This document shows positions 50,622 through 59,581 of a DNA stretch of 64,000 nucleotides, one piece after another. The notes beneath the pieces are model-generated. The model was given only the letters and a program-made list of their open reading frames with translations, had not been told where the DNA came from and ran no database searches. The DNA comes from HXMU1420-2 sp040830545 (GTDB taxonomy: Bacteria; Pseudomonadota; Alphaproteobacteria; Rhodobacterales; Rhodobacteraceae): contig JBFOMB010000018.1 of assembly GCA_040830545.1 (NCBI GenBank), positions 1 through 64,000 on the forward strand, in the 5' to 3' direction. The translations under genes were made by a program, and so were the position numbers. Position 1 is the stretch's first letter; each line of letters opens with the position of its first letter.

Positions 50622-52000
50622 GTCGTGACCTTCTTCAAATGGTAGGATTTGGGGCGTGTCAGGTTGTGATAGCCGATGACCGACAATCCGCCGCCACGCC
50701 CGGTGGTCTTGCAACCCGTCCAACACAGGCCGGGGTCGAGGTAATCCGCGCGGTTCAAAAACACGGTTCCGGTTTCGATCCGGTCGCCCACACGTTCCGC
50801 ACGCGCGACGTCGCGGGTCCAAAGGCTGGCGGTCAGGCCGAATTCACTGTCATTCATCAGCGAGATGGCCTCTTCATCGTCTTTCACGGGCATGATGCCA
50901 ACCACCGGCCCAAAGCTCTCGTCGCGCATGACCCGCATCTCGTGGGTCACGCCTGTCAGGATTTGCGGGCTGAGATACGCGCCGCCATCATCCTCGGCAA
51001 ACGTTTCAATATGGGCGGTCGCGCCCTCGGCCACAGATTCGGCGATTTGCGCGCGCACTTCGTCGGCAAAGCGGACGTTGGCCATGGGGCCCAGCGTTGT
51101 CTCCGGGTCCAGCGGATTGCCCAGTTTGTAGCCCTTCACGATGGCAACCGCCTTTTCCAGAAAGGCGTCAAACAGGCTCTCATGCACGTAAATCCGTTCG
51201 ATCCCGCAGCAGCATTGCCCGGAATTGAACATCGCCCCGTCGATCAGCGTGTCTACCGCCGCATCCAGGTCGGCATCCTCCATGACATAACCGGGATCCT
51301 TGCCGCCCAGCTCCGTTCCGACACCCGTGAAAGTACCCGCAGCCGCACGTTCCATCGCCGCGCCGCCGCCGACGGAGCCGGTGAAATTGATGAAATCAAA
51401 CGCATTCCCGGCGATCAGGTCTGAGGTCACATCGTGATCCAGGAAGACGTTCTGAAACACCGCCTCGGGAATACCCGCGCTGTGAAACGCCTCGGCCATG
51501 CGCTCACCGACCAGCAGGGTTTGTGTCGCATGTTTCAACACCACCGCGTTCCCGGCAATCAGCGCAGGGGCCACCGTGTTGATTGCCGTCATGTAGGGAT
51601 AGTTCCAAGGCGCAACCACAAACACCGCCCCGTGTGGCACCCGTTTGATCAGGCGGCGGAACGTATCGTCCTCGCCCACCTCGATCGGGGCCAACGCGTC
51701 CACAGCAATGTCCGCCATATGACTGGCGCGTTCATCAAACCCGCCAAATTCCCCGCCATAGCGCACCGGACGACCCATCATATGCGCCAGTTCCGGCACG
51801 ATCTGGTCGTTCATTGCGCCAACCGCCGCCACGCCCGCGCGCACCAGGTCAATCCGCTCCTGCAACGGCCGCGCCGCCCAATCCGCCTGCGCCGCACGCG
51901 CCGCTGCCACCGCCGACCGCGCAGCGTCCAGCGTCAGCGCCGACCGCTCTGCATATATTGACCCGTCAATGGGAGAGATACAGGTGAGTGTTTTGCTCAT
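50618..52000 (-). CDS. NAD-dependent aldehyde dehydrogenase
   Basis: A 460-aa aldehyde dehydrogenase. Visible are the nucleotide-binding FTGSVGGGAAM, the general base Glu230 in GTELGGKDPG, the catalytic Cys264 in FNSGQCCCGIERI, and the C-terminal GPVVGIMPVKDDEEAISLMN. The substrate is likely the aldehyde made by the adjacent iron alcohol dehydrogenase. Start: three in-frame ATGs (52015, 52006, 52000) are close together. I favour 52000, which has a GAG site at good spacing and gives MSKTLTCISP. The leader holds repeat copy F (52021-52096). Confidence 0.88.
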   Translation of the reverse strand: MSKTLTCISPIDGSIYAERSALTLDAARSAVAAARAAQADWAARPLQERIDLVRAGVAAVGAMNDQIVPELAHMMGRPVRYGGEFGGFDERASHMADIAVDALAPIEVGEDDTFRRLIKRVPHGAVFVVAPWNYPYMTAINTVAPALIAGNAVVLKHATQTLLVGERMAEAFHSAGIPEAVFQNVFLDHDVTSDLIAGNAFDFINFTGSVGGGAAMERAAAGTFTGVGTELGGKDPGYVMEDADLDAAVDTLIDGAMFNSGQCCCGIERIYVHESLFDAFLEKAVAIVKGYKLGNPLDPETTLGPMANVRFADEVRAQIAESVAEGATAHIETFAEDDGGAYLSPQILTGVTHEMRVMRDESFGPVVGIMPVKDDEEAISLMNDSEFGLTASLWTRDVARAERVGDRIETGTVFLNRADYLDPGLCWTGCKTTGRGGGLSVIGYHNLTRPKSYHLKKVTT

Positions 52001-52020
52001 GTTCATTCTCGACATCAAAG

Positions 52021-52096
52021 GGGGGCGTACCCCCTGCTTCATTGTTCCCGAAATACTCCGGGGGGACGCCCGCAGGGCGTTGGGGGCAGCGCCCCC
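52021..52096. repeat. Long dispersed repeat with hairpins, copy F
   Basis: 52021-52034 is a small hairpin (ggggg-cgta-ccccc). 52038-52059 is the core ttcattgttcccgaaatact. 52066-52080 is acgccc-gca-gggcgt, and 52082-52096 is gggggc-agc-gccccc. It matches copy E at 18042 in order and spacing, with matched changes in the stem. It lies between the GS gene end and the ALDH start, so any read-through mRNA would carry it. Confidence 0.75.
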
Positions 52097-52107
52097 GTCC
52101 GACCCTT

Positions 52108-53472
52108 TCAGGCCTTCTCGAACCCGCGTGCGATCTCGTAATCCGTGACCACGCGGTTGAATTCCTCGATCTCCCACTCGGCGGCACGAGCATAATGCGT
52201 CACTGTCTCTTCCCCAAATGCCTCGCGCAGCATGTCTGATCCCACCAACGCCTCTCGCGCATCACGTAAAGTCCTGGGAATATGGTGTTTTTCATCATCG
52301 GCGTAAGCGTCCCCGGCATAGGCCTCGGGCAGATCCAGTTCTTCCTCAATTCCCTTCATGCCCGCCGCCAGCATCGCCGCCAGCGCCAGATAGGGGTTCA
52401 TGTCCGACCCCGGTGTGCGACATTCCACGCGCACGCCTTTGGTGCCGTCGCCGCACAGGCGGAACGCAGCGGTGCGGTTGTCCACGGACCAGACCGTCTG
52501 TGTCGGGGCAAAGCTGCCCTTGGCAAAGCGTTTGTAGCTGTTGATGTAAGGGGCCAGGAACACCGTGATGTCTGGTGCATAGCGGATCAACCCCGCCAGA
52601 TAGTGATCCATCAGTCTGGATTTCCCCAGCGGCGCGTCTGGATCATAAAACGCGTTTGCCCCGTCCTTCCACAGCGACTGATGCACATGGGCAGCGGACC
52701 CGACCCGGTCGTGGTGCCATTTCGGCAGGAACGTCGCGGCATAGCCCTGTTGATGCGCGATTTCCTTAACCCCGTGTTTGGCCAGCGTATGGTGATCCGC
52801 CGTGGCCAACGCATCCGCGTAGCGAATGTTCAGCTCTTCCTGTCCGGCCTCGGCTTCACCCTTGGTGCCCTCAACCGGGATGCCCATGGCGCGCAGGTGA
52901 TTGCGGATGGGACGCATCACCGGCTCTTCCTTCGAGGTCTGGAAGATGTGGTAGTCTTCGTTGTAGTTCGAAATCGTTTTAAGGTCGCGAAAGCCCCCGG
53001 CAGTAATCTCGTCATGGGTGCCCTTAAACAGGAAAAACTCCAGCTCGGTCGCCATGATCGGGGTCAGCCCCTTGGCCGCGAGCCGCGCAATCTGTGCCTT
53101 CAGCACTTCGCGCGGGGCAAAGGGGACTGGCGCGTGCGTGTTGTGGTCCAGCACGTCACACAGACACATCGCCGTCCCATCCAGCCATGGCACCGGGCGC
53201 AGCGTGGTCAGGTCGGGTTTCATGATGTAGTCGCCATACCCCCGCTCCCACGAGGTGGAGGCATAGCCGTCCGGCGTCGCCATCTCCAGATCCGTGGCCA
53301 GCAGGTAGTTGCAGCAATGGGTTTCATCCTCGGCGATGTCCAGAAACGCCTCGGCATGGAACCGTTTGCCCATCAGGCGGCCCTGCATGTCGACGATGCA
53401 GGTCAGCACGGTATCAATCTCTCCGGCGCTGATCCGCTGGCGCAGATCGTCAAACGACAAAGGTGCGGTCAT
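52108..53472 (-). CDS. Glutamine synthetase-like gamma-glutamyl ligase
   Basis: A 454-aa member of the glutamine synthetase family, not the housekeeping GlnA. N-terminal beta-grasp domain (about 1-115), then the catalytic domain with MATELEFFLFKG (metal Glu), EAGQEELNIRY, GSAAHVHQSLWKDG (His ligand, ATP site) and the Arg-containing NRTAAFRLCGDG and VECRTPGSD motifs. Relatives join glutamate to amines (PuuA, GlnT, gamma-glutamylmethylamide or alaninol synthetases). With the ADH and ALDH that follow it suggests glutamylation of an amino-alcohol or amine (inference). It is the first gene of the minus-strand locus. Confidence 0.87.
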   Translation of the reverse strand: MTAPLSFDDLRQRISAGEIDTVLTCIVDMQGRLMGKRFHAEAFLDIAEDETHCCNYLLATDLEMATPDGYASTSWERGYGDYIMKPDLTTLRPVPWLDGTAMCLCDVLDHNTHAPVPFAPREVLKAQIARLAAKGLTPIMATELEFFLFKGTHDEITAGGFRDLKTISNYNEDYHIFQTSKEEPVMRPIRNHLRAMGIPVEGTKGEAEAGQEELNIRYADALATADHHTLAKHGVKEIAHQQGYAATFLPKWHHDRVGSAAHVHQSLWKDGANAFYDPDAPLGKSRLMDHYLAGLIRYAPDITVFLAPYINSYKRFAKGSFAPTQTVWSVDNRTAAFRLCGDGTKGVRVECRTPGSDMNPYLALAAMLAAGMKGIEEELDLPEAYAGDAYADDEKHHIPRTLRDAREALVGSDMLREAFGEETVTHYARAAEWEIEEFNRVVTDYEIARGFEKA

Positions 53473-53517
53473 ATCTGTGTTCCCCTCATGGCCGGGCCCC
53501 TGCCCCGGCGCGTGTGT

Positions 53518-55209
53518 TTAGCTGACGCCATCGGTTTCATCGGTTTCCAGATCCATCACCAGTCGCGTTTCCAGGATTTGCCCGCTGCGATAGAGCAGCG
53601 GATAGGCCACCGACGCGATGTGCCCGTGCAGATCACGCATGGCGCGGAGTGTTTCCAGGTGCAGGTCCGAGGTCTGGAAGCTTTCGGTCGTGCCCAGTTC
53701 CAGCCGCCGCAGATGCGCCTTGCGGCTGGCGCTTTCGCTGCGCTTCACCTCGGCCTTGTCCAGCACCAGCCGACGCGCGCATTCCACGTCATCGACCAGC
53801 AGCACGTGCCGGGCCAGCGCGAAACTTTTGAGGATATCGCCATGCAACCCTGCCAGTTCAGCCCACCCCGCCGTCGAAAAATGCGCGCTTTCATTGTGCT
53901 TGCGCTGGATGATCCGTGAAAAACGGTCGGTCATGATGTCACCTGCGGCCTCCAGCCGGATGGCATATTCGACCAACCCCCGCGCGGCGCGGGTTTCCTG
54001 TTCGCTCATCTTGCCATGGGGCATCCGGGCGACGAATTTGCGGATATCGTTCAGCTGATCGTTGACTTGCTCATCCTGCGCCCAAAGCGCATCGCGCGCA
54101 GGCCGGTCGTCGCGCTCATAAAGGTCGAGGATCGGGCGGAACATGCGTTCGACCTGCGTGACCATCTGCAACAGTTCCTGCCGGACCGAGGACATCGCTA
54201 CCCCGACCCGTGCATCACCGGTCGTGGCCAATGGGCTGATCGGCTGTTTGAGGAACTCCAGCGGATCATTCGGTGTTTCGGGTTCCGGCAACAGCAACGC
54301 GAAGGGGCGTTCGATCCGAGTGCAAAGGCCAACGAAAAGCAGGGCAACCGTTGCGTTGAACGCGATGTGGGCCAGCACCAGCGATTGCCCCGCATTGGGT
54401 GACGTGAACAGCGTGGCGGCATCGGTCAGGTTCACTGCAAACAAGGCCAGCGCCGCCATGGACCCGCGCAAGACGGCGTTTGCCACCGGAATGCGTCGCG
54501 CGGCAACAGGCAGGTCACGGGTCAGCCAGATCGGGATCAGCGCACTGCCCAGGTTCGCGCCCAGTACCAGCGAAAGGCCCGCGCTCAGCGGCAGAACATC
54601 GACCTGCACCAGTGTCACGCACATCAAGATCGCCGCGACAGAGGAATGCATCGCAAAGGCCAGCACTGCGCCGACGATGAAGGCCGTCACGTAGTCCTGC
54701 GCCAGGAACCCCGAAACAGCCGGCAGAAAGGCGCTGTTCTGGATGGGGGCCACGGCCTCGCGCAGGAATTGCAGCGACATCAGGATGAACGCGATGCCCA
54801 GGATGATCCGCCCGATCAGGCGCATATTGGCGCGCGCAGCCTTCAGGTACAGCCAGCCGCCAATCGCCAGCAGCACAGGCATGAGCCAACTGAGGTCGAT
54901 GGTCAGAACCTGCACGACCAGCGCGCTGCCCAGATCCGCGCCCAGTACCCCTGCCAGCGCCAGACCAAAGGGCACCATGCCAGCTGCGGCAAACCCGGTC
55001 AGCAACAGGGCCACAGCAGCGGAACTTTGGATCGTGACCGCAAGTGTCAGCCCCGCCCCGGCCGCCCAGACCGGATTGCTGTGCCCGATCAGCGCCTTTT
55101 GAAACAGCCCGCCAAACCGGCGTTCGATCCCCGTCCGCACCAGCCGCACGGCAAACAGCAGTAACATGGTCGCTGCAAAGATCTTCAGCAGCACAGACGC
55201 AACAATCAC
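53518..55209 (-). CDS. Na/Pi cotransporter family protein with PhoU-like domain
   Basis: A 563-aa inner membrane protein. Eight or so helices form the inverted-repeat Na/Pi (NptA/SLC34-like) fold with the two QSS-type motifs: TIQSSAAVALLL (about 59-70) and the partner AMHSSVAAIL. Then a cytoplasmic PhoU-like helical domain fills the C-terminal 230 residues (SVRQELLQMVTQVERMFRPIL). It probably imports phosphate with Na+, or senses it. It is a single gene on the minus strand with about 45 bases to GS. Confidence 0.88.
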   Translation of the reverse strand: MIVASVLLKIFAATMLLLFAVRLVRTGIERRFGGLFQKALIGHSNPVWAAGAGLTLAVTIQSSAAVALLLTGFAAAGMVPFGLALAGVLGADLGSALVVQVLTIDLSWLMPVLLAIGGWLYLKAARANMRLIGRIILGIAFILMSLQFLREAVAPIQNSAFLPAVSGFLAQDYVTAFIVGAVLAFAMHSSVAAILMCVTLVQVDVLPLSAGLSLVLGANLGSALIPIWLTRDLPVAARRIPVANAVLRGSMAALALFAVNLTDAATLFTSPNAGQSLVLAHIAFNATVALLFVGLCTRIERPFALLLPEPETPNDPLEFLKQPISPLATTGDARVGVAMSSVRQELLQMVTQVERMFRPILDLYERDDRPARDALWAQDEQVNDQLNDIRKFVARMPHGKMSEQETRAARGLVEYAIRLEAAGDIMTDRFSRIIQRKHNESAHFSTAGWAELAGLHGDILKSFALARHVLLVDDVECARRLVLDKAEVKRSESASRKAHLRRLELGTTESFQTSDLHLETLRAMRDLHGHIASVAYPLLYRSGQILETRLVMDLETDETDGVS

Positions 55210-55294
55210 GAGATGGCCCCCTGTGTCCGGAGGGCCGTTTTGCGATCACGGGTTTGATTACACTGGCCGTTCAAATTCGTTTCAGTCCTTCTAT

Positions 55295-55322
55295 GTGCGG
55301 CGCCGGTGATCCAGCGCCGCAC
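55295..55322. repeat. Hairpin between the TRAP SBP gene and the Na/Pi gene
   Basis: A 9-bp perfect stem gtgcggcgc / gcgccgcac with a 10-base loop. It starts eight bases past the DctP stop (minus strand) without a T-run after it, so it looks more like an mRNA 3'-end stabiliser or a weak terminator than a classic intrinsic terminator. Confidence 0.65.
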
Positions 55323-55330
55323 GCGTTGGG

Positions 55331-56365
55331 TCAGCCGTAGCGGTAGGGCCGCCCGGCCTTTTGCATATCCGCGTTGTATTTACGGAAAATGTCCACCACT
55401 TTCGCCTGCACTTCGCCTTCGGACGCGATTTCGTCCCAGAAGGCAACAGCGGCCTGTTCAACCTGCGCCCATTCTTCGTCGGGGATGGAGGTCAGTTCCA
55501 TCTTGGTCCCGTTGACGCGCAGATTGGCCTCGCCACCCCAGTACCACCACTGGCGATAGTAGTGCGACTGGTCGCAGCAGACGCGGAACAGGGTTTGCAG
55601 GTCTTCGGGCAGTTCGTTCCAGCGATCCATATTGGCAAAGAACGACCCGGCCCACGCGCCCGAGATGTTGTTGGTGAGGAAGTAGTTGGTCACATCCGCC
55701 CAACCCACAGTGTAATCCTCGGTGATGCCGGACCACGCGATACCGTCCAACTCGCCGGTCTGCACAGCGACTTCGATGTCTTCCCATGGCAGGGTCACTG
55801 GCACGACACCGAACTGCGCCAGGAAGCGACCAGCAGTCGGGAAGGTGAAGACACGCTTGCCTTTCAGGTCTTCCAGGCTGCGGATCGGGTCCTTGGTGGC
55901 GAAATGGCACGGGTCCCAGGCACCGGCGCTGATATGTTTGACACCCACGGCGCTGTACTGTTCGTCCCAGATTTCATTCAGGCCGTATTGGTTGAACAAA
56001 ACTGGCACGTCGAGCGAGTAGCGCGAGGCAAACGGGAAGTAGCCGCCAAACACGGTCACGTCCGTTGGCGAGGCCATGGAGTCGTCATCCGACTGCACCG
56101 CGTCAATCGTGCCCTTCTGCATTGCGCGGAACAACTCACCGGTCGGCACCAGTTGGTCTGCGTAGAACAGCTCAATCTGCATCCGGTCGCCTGCGATCTT
56201 ATTGAACATCTCGATCGCCGGGTCGATCACATGCGCAGCCAGTGCGGGACCGGCATAGGTCTGCATCCGCCATTTGATCGTGGATTGCGCAAGGGCGGGA
56301 GTGGCCAGCGGTGCGGCAGCGGCGCCGACGGCGGCGGTGGTCAGAAACTTACGTCTTGTGGTCAT
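55331..56365 (-). CDS. dctP: TRAP transporter substrate-binding protein (DctP type)
   Basis: A 344-aa periplasmic receptor. It starts with a twin-arginine signal (TTRRKFLTTAAVGAAAAPLATPALAQ), so it is exported folded through Tat or as a Tat/Sec hybrid. The mature fold carries the DctP-family LEDLKGKRVFTFPTAGRFLAQFG region with the conserved carboxylate-binding Arg nearby, and a late Trp-rich SHYYRQWWYWGGEANLRVNG. The ligand is likely an organic acid. It is encoded last, about 120 bases after the VOC gene; that spacer contains GC hairpin-like segments, perhaps raising its expression separately from the membrane parts. Confidence 0.9.
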   Translation of the reverse strand: MTTRRKFLTTAAVGAAAAPLATPALAQSTIKWRMQTYAGPALAAHVIDPAIEMFNKIAGDRMQIELFYADQLVPTGELFRAMQKGTIDAVQSDDDSMASPTDVTVFGGYFPFASRYSLDVPVLFNQYGLNEIWDEQYSAVGVKHISAGAWDPCHFATKDPIRSLEDLKGKRVFTFPTAGRFLAQFGVVPVTLPWEDIEVAVQTGELDGIAWSGITEDYTVGWADVTNYFLTNNISGAWAGSFFANMDRWNELPEDLQTLFRVCCDQSHYYRQWWYWGGEANLRVNGTKMELTSIPDEEWAQVEQAAVAFWDEIASEGEVQAKVVDIFRKYNADMQKAGRPYRYG

Positions 56366-56488
56366 GTCATGTCCTCTGTTGTTGGCGGGGGCAGCCCCCT
56401 GAAAATGCCGCTTTGCGGTCTTTATTGACCCCGCCTATCAATACGGGGCGTGTTCGCAGGGCCCTTTAAGCCCCTGCACTCTTGGCGA

Positions 56489-56905
56489 TCAGGCGACCTG
56501 TTGATGCACCTCGATAACGTTTCCTTCAGGATCGTGGAAAAACACCTGGTGCCACTCCTTCGAAAACGCGGTGCCATAGTCGGAATAGGGAATGCCGCGC
56601 GCGTCCAGCATGGCCAGGAACGCGGGCAGATCATCGGTGCGAAACGCGATATGGCCGCGTTCCACAGGGTTGATCACCTGACCGTTGCGAAAGGCGACGT
56701 CAAAGGCACGCTCGGCCAGATGCATCTGCATCCCGCCATCGGTGGCAAATCGGATCTTGCCATCAAAACCCTTGTTTTCGTCTGCTTCCGTCCGCGGGAA
56801 TTGCGAAATGGGCATGTCGTCCAGCCCCAGCACGTTCGTGTAGAAATCGTGCATCCGATCCACGTCATCGGCGACGAAGTTGATGTGATGGAATTCAAGC
56901 TTCAT
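56489..56905 (-). CDS. VOC (glyoxalase/bleomycin resistance fold) protein
   Basis: A 138-aa vicinal-oxygen-chelate protein. Metal-binding positions look present: His in FHHINFVADDV, a Glu/His region in GGMQMHLAE, His in ERGHIAFRTDD and Glu in GNVIEVHQQ. Such proteins act as lyases, isomerases or dioxygenases; the substrate is unknown. It lies 10 bases after the DctM gene, inside the TRAP operon, so it may process the imported compound. Confidence 0.87.
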   Translation of the reverse strand: MKLEFHHINFVADDVDRMHDFYTNVLGLDDMPISQFPRTEADENKGFDGKIRFATDGGMQMHLAERAFDVAFRNGQVINPVERGHIAFRTDDLPAFLAMLDARGIPYSDYGTAFSKEWHQVFFHDPEGNVIEVHQQVA

Positions 56906-56915
56906 GTTTCAGACC

Positions 56916-58235
56916 TCAATTTCCATAGACCGTTTGGGGCAGCCAGAGCGCGATTTGCGGGAAAGCCATGATGATGGCCAGCGCAATGACCATGACGCCG
57001 ACAAACGGGATGATCGACCGATAGATGTCGCGCAGGCCGATTTCGGGCGGGGCCATGGCCTTCATGAGGAACAGGTTATAGCCAAACGGCGGCGTCATAT
57101 AGGCGATCTGTGTGGTGATCGTGTAGAGCACCCCGTACCAGATCAGGTCAAAGCCCAGCGCACCAACCAGCGGCACGTATAATGGCGCGACGATCACCAG
57201 CATGGCGGTGTCGTCCAGAAACGTCCCCATGACGATGAAGCTGAGCTGCATCAGGATCAGGATCATCCACGGCGACAGGCCCAGCTGTTCGGTGAACAGG
57301 TTGTCAATCGCCTTCACCGCGCCCAACCCGTCAAACACCGCGCCAAAGCCCAACGCGGCAAGGATGATCCACATGAACATGCAGGAAATCGCCAAGGTCT
57401 GCCGGGTGCAGGTGTGGAAGACCTGCCAGGACATGCGCCGTTTCAGGATCGAAGCCGCGAGTGCGGTCAGCGCCCCAATGGCCGAGCTTTCAACAAGCGA
57501 GGTCCAGCCGTTCACGAACGGCACCATCATCGCCGCAAAGATCGCCAGCGGCAGCACCCCGGCCCAGAGAAGTTGGCGTTTTTCCTGTGGCGTGACCTGA
57601 TCCAGATCGTCCGCCACGGGGCCAAGTTCCGGGTTCAACCGGCAGCGGAACCAGATGTAGAGGACAAACATCCCCGCCATCATCAGCCCCGGCAGGATGC
57701 CCGCGAGCCACAGTTGCCCAACCGGTTGCCGTGCGATCATCGCATACAGAACCAAAACAACCGAGGGCGGCACAAGGATGCCCAGCGACGATCCTGCCTG
57801 TATGACCCCGGTCACCATCAGCTTGTCATATCCCCGCCGCAGCAGTTCCGGCAGCGCGATGGTCGCGCCAATGGCCATGCCCGCGACACTCAGCCCGTTC
57901 ATGGCAGAAATCAGCACCATCAGCCCGATGGTCCCCATCGCCAGCCCGCCATGTACATTGCCGAACCAGACATGGAACATGCGATACAGGTCATCAGCCA
58001 GACGGCTTTCCGACAAGACGTAGCCCATGAAAATGAACATCGGCAGGGTCAGCAGCGGATACCATTTCATCAGCTTCATGGCCGCTGAAAACGGGATGTC
58101 CTGACCGCCGGTCCCCCACAGGGCCAGCGCAGCAATGGCCGCAATAGCCCCAATCGCGCCAAACACCCGCTGCCCGGTGAACAGCATCAGCATCATCGAC
58201 GCGAACATGAAGATGGCGATGTGTTCCTGGCTCAC
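56916..58235 (-). CDS. dctM: TRAP transporter large membrane subunit DctM
   Basis: A 439-aa inner membrane protein with about 12 helices, the symporter subunit of a TRAP importer. The family patterns FMGYVLSESRLADDLYRMF, NGLSVAGMAIGAT and GSSLGILVPPSVVLVLYA are visible, along with the late IAYMTPPFGYNLFLMK. GTG at 58235 is the start because it overlaps the DctQ stop (GTGA); the longer frame upstream lies inside DctQ. Confidence 0.93.
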   Translation of the reverse strand: MSQEHIAIFMFASMMLMLFTGQRVFGAIGAIAAIAALALWGTGGQDIPFSAAMKLMKWYPLLTLPMFIFMGYVLSESRLADDLYRMFHVWFGNVHGGLAMGTIGLMVLISAMNGLSVAGMAIGATIALPELLRRGYDKLMVTGVIQAGSSLGILVPPSVVLVLYAMIARQPVGQLWLAGILPGLMMAGMFVLYIWFRCRLNPELGPVADDLDQVTPQEKRQLLWAGVLPLAIFAAMMVPFVNGWTSLVESSAIGALTALAASILKRRMSWQVFHTCTRQTLAISCMFMWIILAALGFGAVFDGLGAVKAIDNLFTEQLGLSPWMILILMQLSFIVMGTFLDDTAMLVIVAPLYVPLVGALGFDLIWYGVLYTITTQIAYMTPPFGYNLFLMKAMAPPEIGLRDIYRSIIPFVGVMVIALAIIMAFPQIALWLPQTVYGN

Positions 58236-58813
58236 GATTTCGGCTCCGCCACGGCATGGCCCAGCGCGCGGGCAAGATCCTTGATCAGTTCCGACAGCGC
58301 CTGCAAAAGCATCAGGAAAAGGCCGGTGATCATGATGGCCTTGACTGGCCAGATGAAGGGCCGCCACGCGGTCGAGGAGCGTTCCATCCGCCCGACCTCT
58401 TCCGAGCCGGTGATCAGCCCGGTGAAGAAGGCAATCGGCGCGTCGCCCCAATAGCCCAGCGAATAGGCCGTTGAGCCCAGCGCGCCGTAGAGCAGCACGC
58501 CAAGGTAGAAGATCAGGAACAGGACGGTCAGCACGTCAATCGTCGCTTTGCGGCGCAGCGACCAGTTGCCGTAAAACAGGTCCATGCGCACATTTGCGCC
58601 CACCAGCAGCGCATAAGGCCCGCCCAGCATGTAGTAGGCCACCATGGCGAACTGCGCCATTTCCAGCGTCCAGAGCGAGGGGACAAAAAACGTCTTGGAC
58701 ACCGAGGACCACAGAAGGATGCCCATCAGGACGAACACGCCATACATCACGACGAGGCCGATGACCCGGTTCAGCCCGTCGATCCGTTGGGAGATGGCGA
58801 GAAGCGCGTTCAT
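58232..58813 (-). CDS. dctQ: TRAP transporter small membrane subunit DctQ
   Basis: A 193-aa inner membrane protein with four helices that pairs with DctM. The family features are an N-terminal amphipathic start, TM1 (GLVVMYGVFVLMGILLWSS), the WTLEMAQFAMVAYYMLGGPYA motif, and RMDLFYGNWS. Its start overlaps the amidohydrolase stop by 4 bases and its stop overlaps DctM by 4 bases. Confidence 0.92.
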   Translation of the reverse strand: MNALLAISQRIDGLNRVIGLVVMYGVFVLMGILLWSSVSKTFFVPSLWTLEMAQFAMVAYYMLGGPYALLVGANVRMDLFYGNWSLRRKATIDVLTVLFLIFYLGVLLYGALGSTAYSLGYWGDAPIAFFTGLITGSEEVGRMERSSTAWRPFIWPVKAIMITGLFLMLLQALSELIKDLARALGHAVAEPKS

Positions 58814-59580
58814 GTCTCAGGCTCCGTCGCGCGGCGGGTGTTGCTGATCCAATCGGCGAGCAATATGGCCATGCCCGCCTGTTGCTCCGGTCGCTGGATC
58901 AGGTCATTGCGGATCTCGATCATGACGTTTTGCAGATCGTTCGCGGCCCCGTGTTCGTCCAGCGTATGGGCGACCCCATCCACGGCCGCGTAGGGTTCAT
59001 TCAGACGTACATTATGACCGATGTCGTCGGGCGTATTTGCCAGCATAGCCCTGCAAAAACGAGTATCGCGCCCGTGTAGAAGGCCGATCTCCACTTCGCG
59101 GGGCTGGCCATTATAGACCGGGGTAAAGCTATGCACCGTCACCATCAGGCCCAGCGATGCGCGGTGGCGGTTAATCTGCTCCGCAAGTGTCTTGCGGAAC
59201 GGCTCGTACACGCCTGAAACCCGTTCGGCCCGCGCCGCTTTGCTCAAGCTACGGTTGCCGGGGATGTCATGAACCTCACTCCGAGCAGGCACGGCACTGT
59301 CGGCCTCGGGCGGACGGTTGCAGTCATAGACAAGGCGCGAGACCCCACCCGACACCAACACCGCGTTCAGATGCCCCGCCAGACCCTGCGCCACGCCCAG
59401 CGCGCCGGGATCCCAGGCGACATGGCTGGTCAGCGCGTCGCCCGACAGACCCAGATCGTCCAATCCGGCAGGCATGCGGTTGGAGGAATGTTCGCACACA
59501 ACAACAACTTGCGGCGCCCCAATCGCGGGCGTCACATCAACCACATCACCGAAGTCCACATAGGTCGCCTGCGATTCCAT
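58810..59580 (-). CDS. N-formylglutamate amidohydrolase family protein
   Basis: A 256-aa zinc-dependent hydrolase fold (HutG-II/N-formylglutamate amidohydrolase family). VVVCEHSSNRMP carries the first metal ligands (Glu/His), SHVAWDPGALGVAQGLA and VYDCNRPPE follow, then LMVTVHSFTPVYNG with the His ligand, EIGLLHGRD and the late VMIEIRNDL. Family members cleave N-formylglutamate or related amides; here it heads the operon together with a TRAP importer, so it may act on an imported acid. It starts two bases before a large inverted repeat facing the RpiR gene. Confidence 0.87.
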   Translation of the reverse strand: MESQATYVDFGDVVDVTPAIGAPQVVVVCEHSSNRMPAGLDDLGLSGDALTSHVAWDPGALGVAQGLAGHLNAVLVSGGVSRLVYDCNRPPEADSAVPARSEVHDIPGNRSLSKAARAERVSGVYEPFRKTLAEQINRHRASLGLMVTVHSFTPVYNGQPREVEIGLLHGRDTRFCRAMLANTPDDIGHNVRLNEPYAAVDGVAHTLDEHGAANDLQNVMIEIRNDLIQRPEQQAGMAILLADWISNTRRATEPET

Positions 59581-59581
59581 T

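Noticed and set aside
55295..55322. Calling the 9-bp hairpin after DctP a classic intrinsic terminator
   Set aside because: No T-run follows on the minus strand, so it is listed only as a hairpin.
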